Below, piece after piece: positions 6,223-7,810 of a stretch of 7,810 nucleotides of DNA. Under the pieces are notes generated by a model that ran no database searches, was not told the origin of the DNA, and saw only the letters and a program-made list of their open reading frames with translations. The first letter of the stretch is position 1; every line of letters begins with the position of its first letter. Source of the DNA: an uncultured Oscillospiraceae bacterium. GTDB taxonomy: Bacteria > Bacillota > Clostridia > Oscillospirales > Acutalibacteraceae. The position numbers and the translations under genes were made by a program. The stretch is taken from positions 1-7,810 of the forward strand of contig URJF01000068.1 in assembly GCA_900548085.1 (NCBI GenBank), given 5' to 3'.

Positions 6223-6861
6223 ATGTTTAAAGGAATCAAAGAGGATATTCAGAGCTTTATTGACCACGATCCCGCAGCACATAATCCATTAGAAATAGTT
6301 TTGCTGTATCCGGGTTTTAAGGCATTAAGAGCTCATAAAAGAGCGCAGTGGTTTTTGAATCACAATATGCCTTTTTTGGCGAGAGCAATCAGTCAAAAGA
6401 GCGCAAGAAAAACAGGAATAGAAATTCATCCGGGCGCAAAAATCGGACGCCGTGTATGTATTGACCATGGCACAGGTATAGTGATCGGCGAAACTGCTGA
6501 GGTAGGGGATGATGTTATGATTTATCAAGGTGTCACACTCGGCGGTACAGGAAAGGATGTCGGAAAAAGACACCCAACTATAGAAAGCGGTGTAATGATA
6601 GGTGCCGGAGCAAAAGTGCTTGGACCTATTACTATCGGTAAAAATGCTAAAGTTGCTGCAGGAGCTGTTGTAGTAAAGGATGTTGAACCTAATTGCACGG
6701 TGGTCGGTGTACCGGGTGAAGTCGTACGAATAGACGGCGAAAGAGTAGATGACTTAGACCAAATCAATATTCCCGATCCGCTAATGAATGCAATCAGAGA
6801 AAATGAAAGAAAGATAAGAGAATTAGAAGAAAAAATTAAACTTTTGGAGGAAAATAAATAA
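6223..6861 (+). CDS. cysE: Serine O-acetyltransferase
   Basis: CysE transfers acetyl from acetyl-CoA to L-serine, giving O-acetylserine, the precursor that receives sulfide to form cysteine. The 212-residue product has the helical N-terminus MFKGIKEDIQ...DPAAHNPLE of the short Gram-positive type; the E. coli enzyme, at 273 residues, has a longer N-terminal domain. A left-handed beta-helix of hexapeptide repeats follows, about 65-165 (IEIHPGAKIG, VMIGAGAKVLG). Active-site residues correspond to D81-H82 in IDHGTG and H117 in KRHPT. The last 25 or so residues are a charged heptad-like helix (RENERKIRELEEKIKLLEE). The C-terminal residue is Lys. The C-terminal Ile with which E. coli CysE docks into CysK is absent, so a canonical cysteine synthase complex is not expected. 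The gene lies directly after a cysteine T-box and overlaps cysS by one base. Confidence 0.97.
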   Translation: MFKGIKEDIQSFIDHDPAAHNPLEIVLLYPGFKALRAHKRAQWFLNHNMPFLARAISQKSARKTGIEIHPGAKIGRRVCIDHGTGIVIGETAEVGDDVMIYQGVTLGGTGKDVGKRHPTIESGVMIGAGAKVLGPITIGKNAKVAAGAVVVKDVEPNCTVVGVPGEVVRIDGERVDDLDQINIPDPLMNAIRENERKIRELEEKIKLLEENK

Positions 6862-7810
6862 TGAAGATTTTTAATACAATGACTCGTCAAAAAGAGGAAT
6901 TTGTCCCTAATGATAAGAATGAGGTTAAAATTTATGCCTGCGGCCCTACTGTATATAACTATATTCATATAGGAAATGCAAGGCCGCTTTGTGTGTTTGA
7001 TGTTCTCAGAAGATATCTTGAATACAGAGGATATAATGTAAAATTTGTCCAAAATTTCACCGACGTGGATGATAAAATTATTAAGCGTGCAAATGAAGAA
7101 CATTCCACATTCGAAGAAATAAGCAAAAAATATATCGACGAATTTTGGACAGATGCCCACGGTTTGAATTTTAAGGACGCTACAGTACACCCAAAAGCTA
7201 CAGAAAATATTGACGAAATTATAGATATCATTAAGACTTTAGTTGACAAAGGATATGCTTACGCTGTAGACGGAGATGTATATTACAGAACACTCAAGTT
7301 TGACGGCTACGGAAAACTTTCGCATCAGCCGATTGATGATTTGCAGTCAGGCGCAAGAATTGCAGTAGGTGAGAAGAAAGAAGATCCTCTTGACTTTGCA
7401 CTTTGGAAGGCAGCTAAAGAAGGTGAGCCGTATTGGGATTCGCCTTGGGGCAAGGGTAGACCGGGATGGCACATTGAATGCTCTGCTATGAACAGAAAAT
7501 ATCTCGGCAATACTATTGATATTCACTGCGGTGGCCAAGATCTTATTTTCCCACACCACGAGAATGAAATAGCACAGAGTGAGGCAGCTAACGGATGTAC
7601 TTTTGCAAAGTATTGGATGCACAACGGCTATATCAATGTTGACAATGTAAAAATGAGCAAATCGCTCGGAAACTTTAAGACTGTCAGAGAAATTGCAAAT
7701 GTCTACGGCTATGAAGTAATCAGATACTTTCTTATTTCTTCTCACTATCGTTCACCGATAAACTACAGCTTGGACATAATAGAGCAGTGCAAAGCGGCTT
7801 TGGAGAGAAT
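6861..7810 (+). CDS. cysS: Cysteine-tRNA ligase, 3'-truncated by window edge
   Basis: CysS charges tRNA-Cys with cysteine in an ATP-dependent class I aminoacylation. About 316 residues are visible, of roughly 460-470 usual; the rest of the tRNA-binding C-terminal part lies beyond the window. The HIGH-type motif reads HIGN (36-39) and KMSKS is at 264-268. The four zinc ligands that select cysteine are all present: C27 in YACGPTVYN, C207 in GWHIECSAM, and H232 and E236 in FPHHENE. The frame is open to the last base. The ATG at 6861 shares its A with the cysE stop codon. It is preceded by GGAGG (6846-6850) at 10 bases, so it has its own good ribosome binding site. Cotranscription with cysE places synthesis and charging of cysteine under one T-box. 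Confidence 0.97.
   Translation, partial: MKIFNTMTRQKEEFVPNDKNEVKIYACGPTVYNYIHIGNARPLCVFDVLRRYLEYRGYNVKFVQNFTDVDDKIIKRANEEHSTFEEISKKYIDEFWTDAHGLNFKDATVHPKATENIDEIIDIIKTLVDKGYAYAVDGDVYYRTLKFDGYGKLSHQPIDDLQSGARIAVGEKKEDPLDFALWKAAKEGEPYWDSPWGKGRPGWHIECSAMNRKYLGNTIDIHCGGQDLIFPHHENEIAQSEAANGCTFAKYWMHNGYINVDNVKMSKSLGNFKTVREIANVYGYEVIRYFLISSHYRSPINYSLDIIEQCKAALER

Noticed and set aside
6525..7190. Open frame of 221 codons on the minus strand opposite cysE and cysS
   Set aside because: It spans the junction of two well-conserved plus-strand genes, and its Ser/Thr/Pro/Ile-rich translation resembles an antisense shadow.
7347..7745. Open frame of 132 codons on the minus strand opposite cysS
   Set aside because: It covers the cysS zinc-site and KMSKS region, which is clearly coding on the plus strand. 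No start signal or family is recognised.

Overview
The window is an ordinary-looking stretch of core chromosome from a moderately AT-rich, low-GC Gram-positive bacterium. The strong Shine-Dalgarno sites, the T-box leader, the four-cysteine L28 and the recA-recX-rimO-pgsA then cysE-cysS layout point to Clostridia, perhaps Oscillospiraceae/Ruminococcaceae. That placement is inference from gene style and order; no search was run.

Left part (1-2288): the window opens inside feoB, a ferrous iron transporter, which lacks only its first roughly 20-25 codons, including the P-loop. It faces rpmB (ribosomal protein L28) on the minus strand, and one bidirectional hairpin terminator (1876-1901) separates the two. 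The intergenic region from 2099 to 2288 is divergent. It carries the rpmB ribosome binding site on one side and a good recA promoter on the other. A perfect 10-bp inverted repeat covers the -10 box of the recA promoter.

Middle part (2289-5923): recA, recX, rimO and pgsA form a tight plus-strand operon in which every junction overlaps (ATGA, 8 bases, ATGA). Translational coupling is therefore likely. The products are the recombinase, its modulator, the S12 methylthiotransferase and phosphatidylglycerophosphate synthase. No terminator is visible after pgsA.

Right part (5924-7810): a new promoter directly after pgsA drives a complete T-box riboswitch. Its Stem I, UGC specifier codon, UGGA T-box bulge, antiterminator and terminator can all be traced, and both tRNA-contact points match tRNA-Cys. 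It controls cysE (serine acetyltransferase, first step of cysteine synthesis) and cysS (cysteinyl-tRNA synthetase, cut off by the window end). Cysteine supply and cysteine charging are thus switched on together when tRNA-Cys is uncharged.

I found no convincing sign of a novel system, mobile element, CRISPR array or RNA gene other than the T-box. The most worthwhile leads are the dyad over the recA promoter in the absence of a recognisable LexA box, and the possibility that the T-box terminator also ends readthrough from the recA operon.
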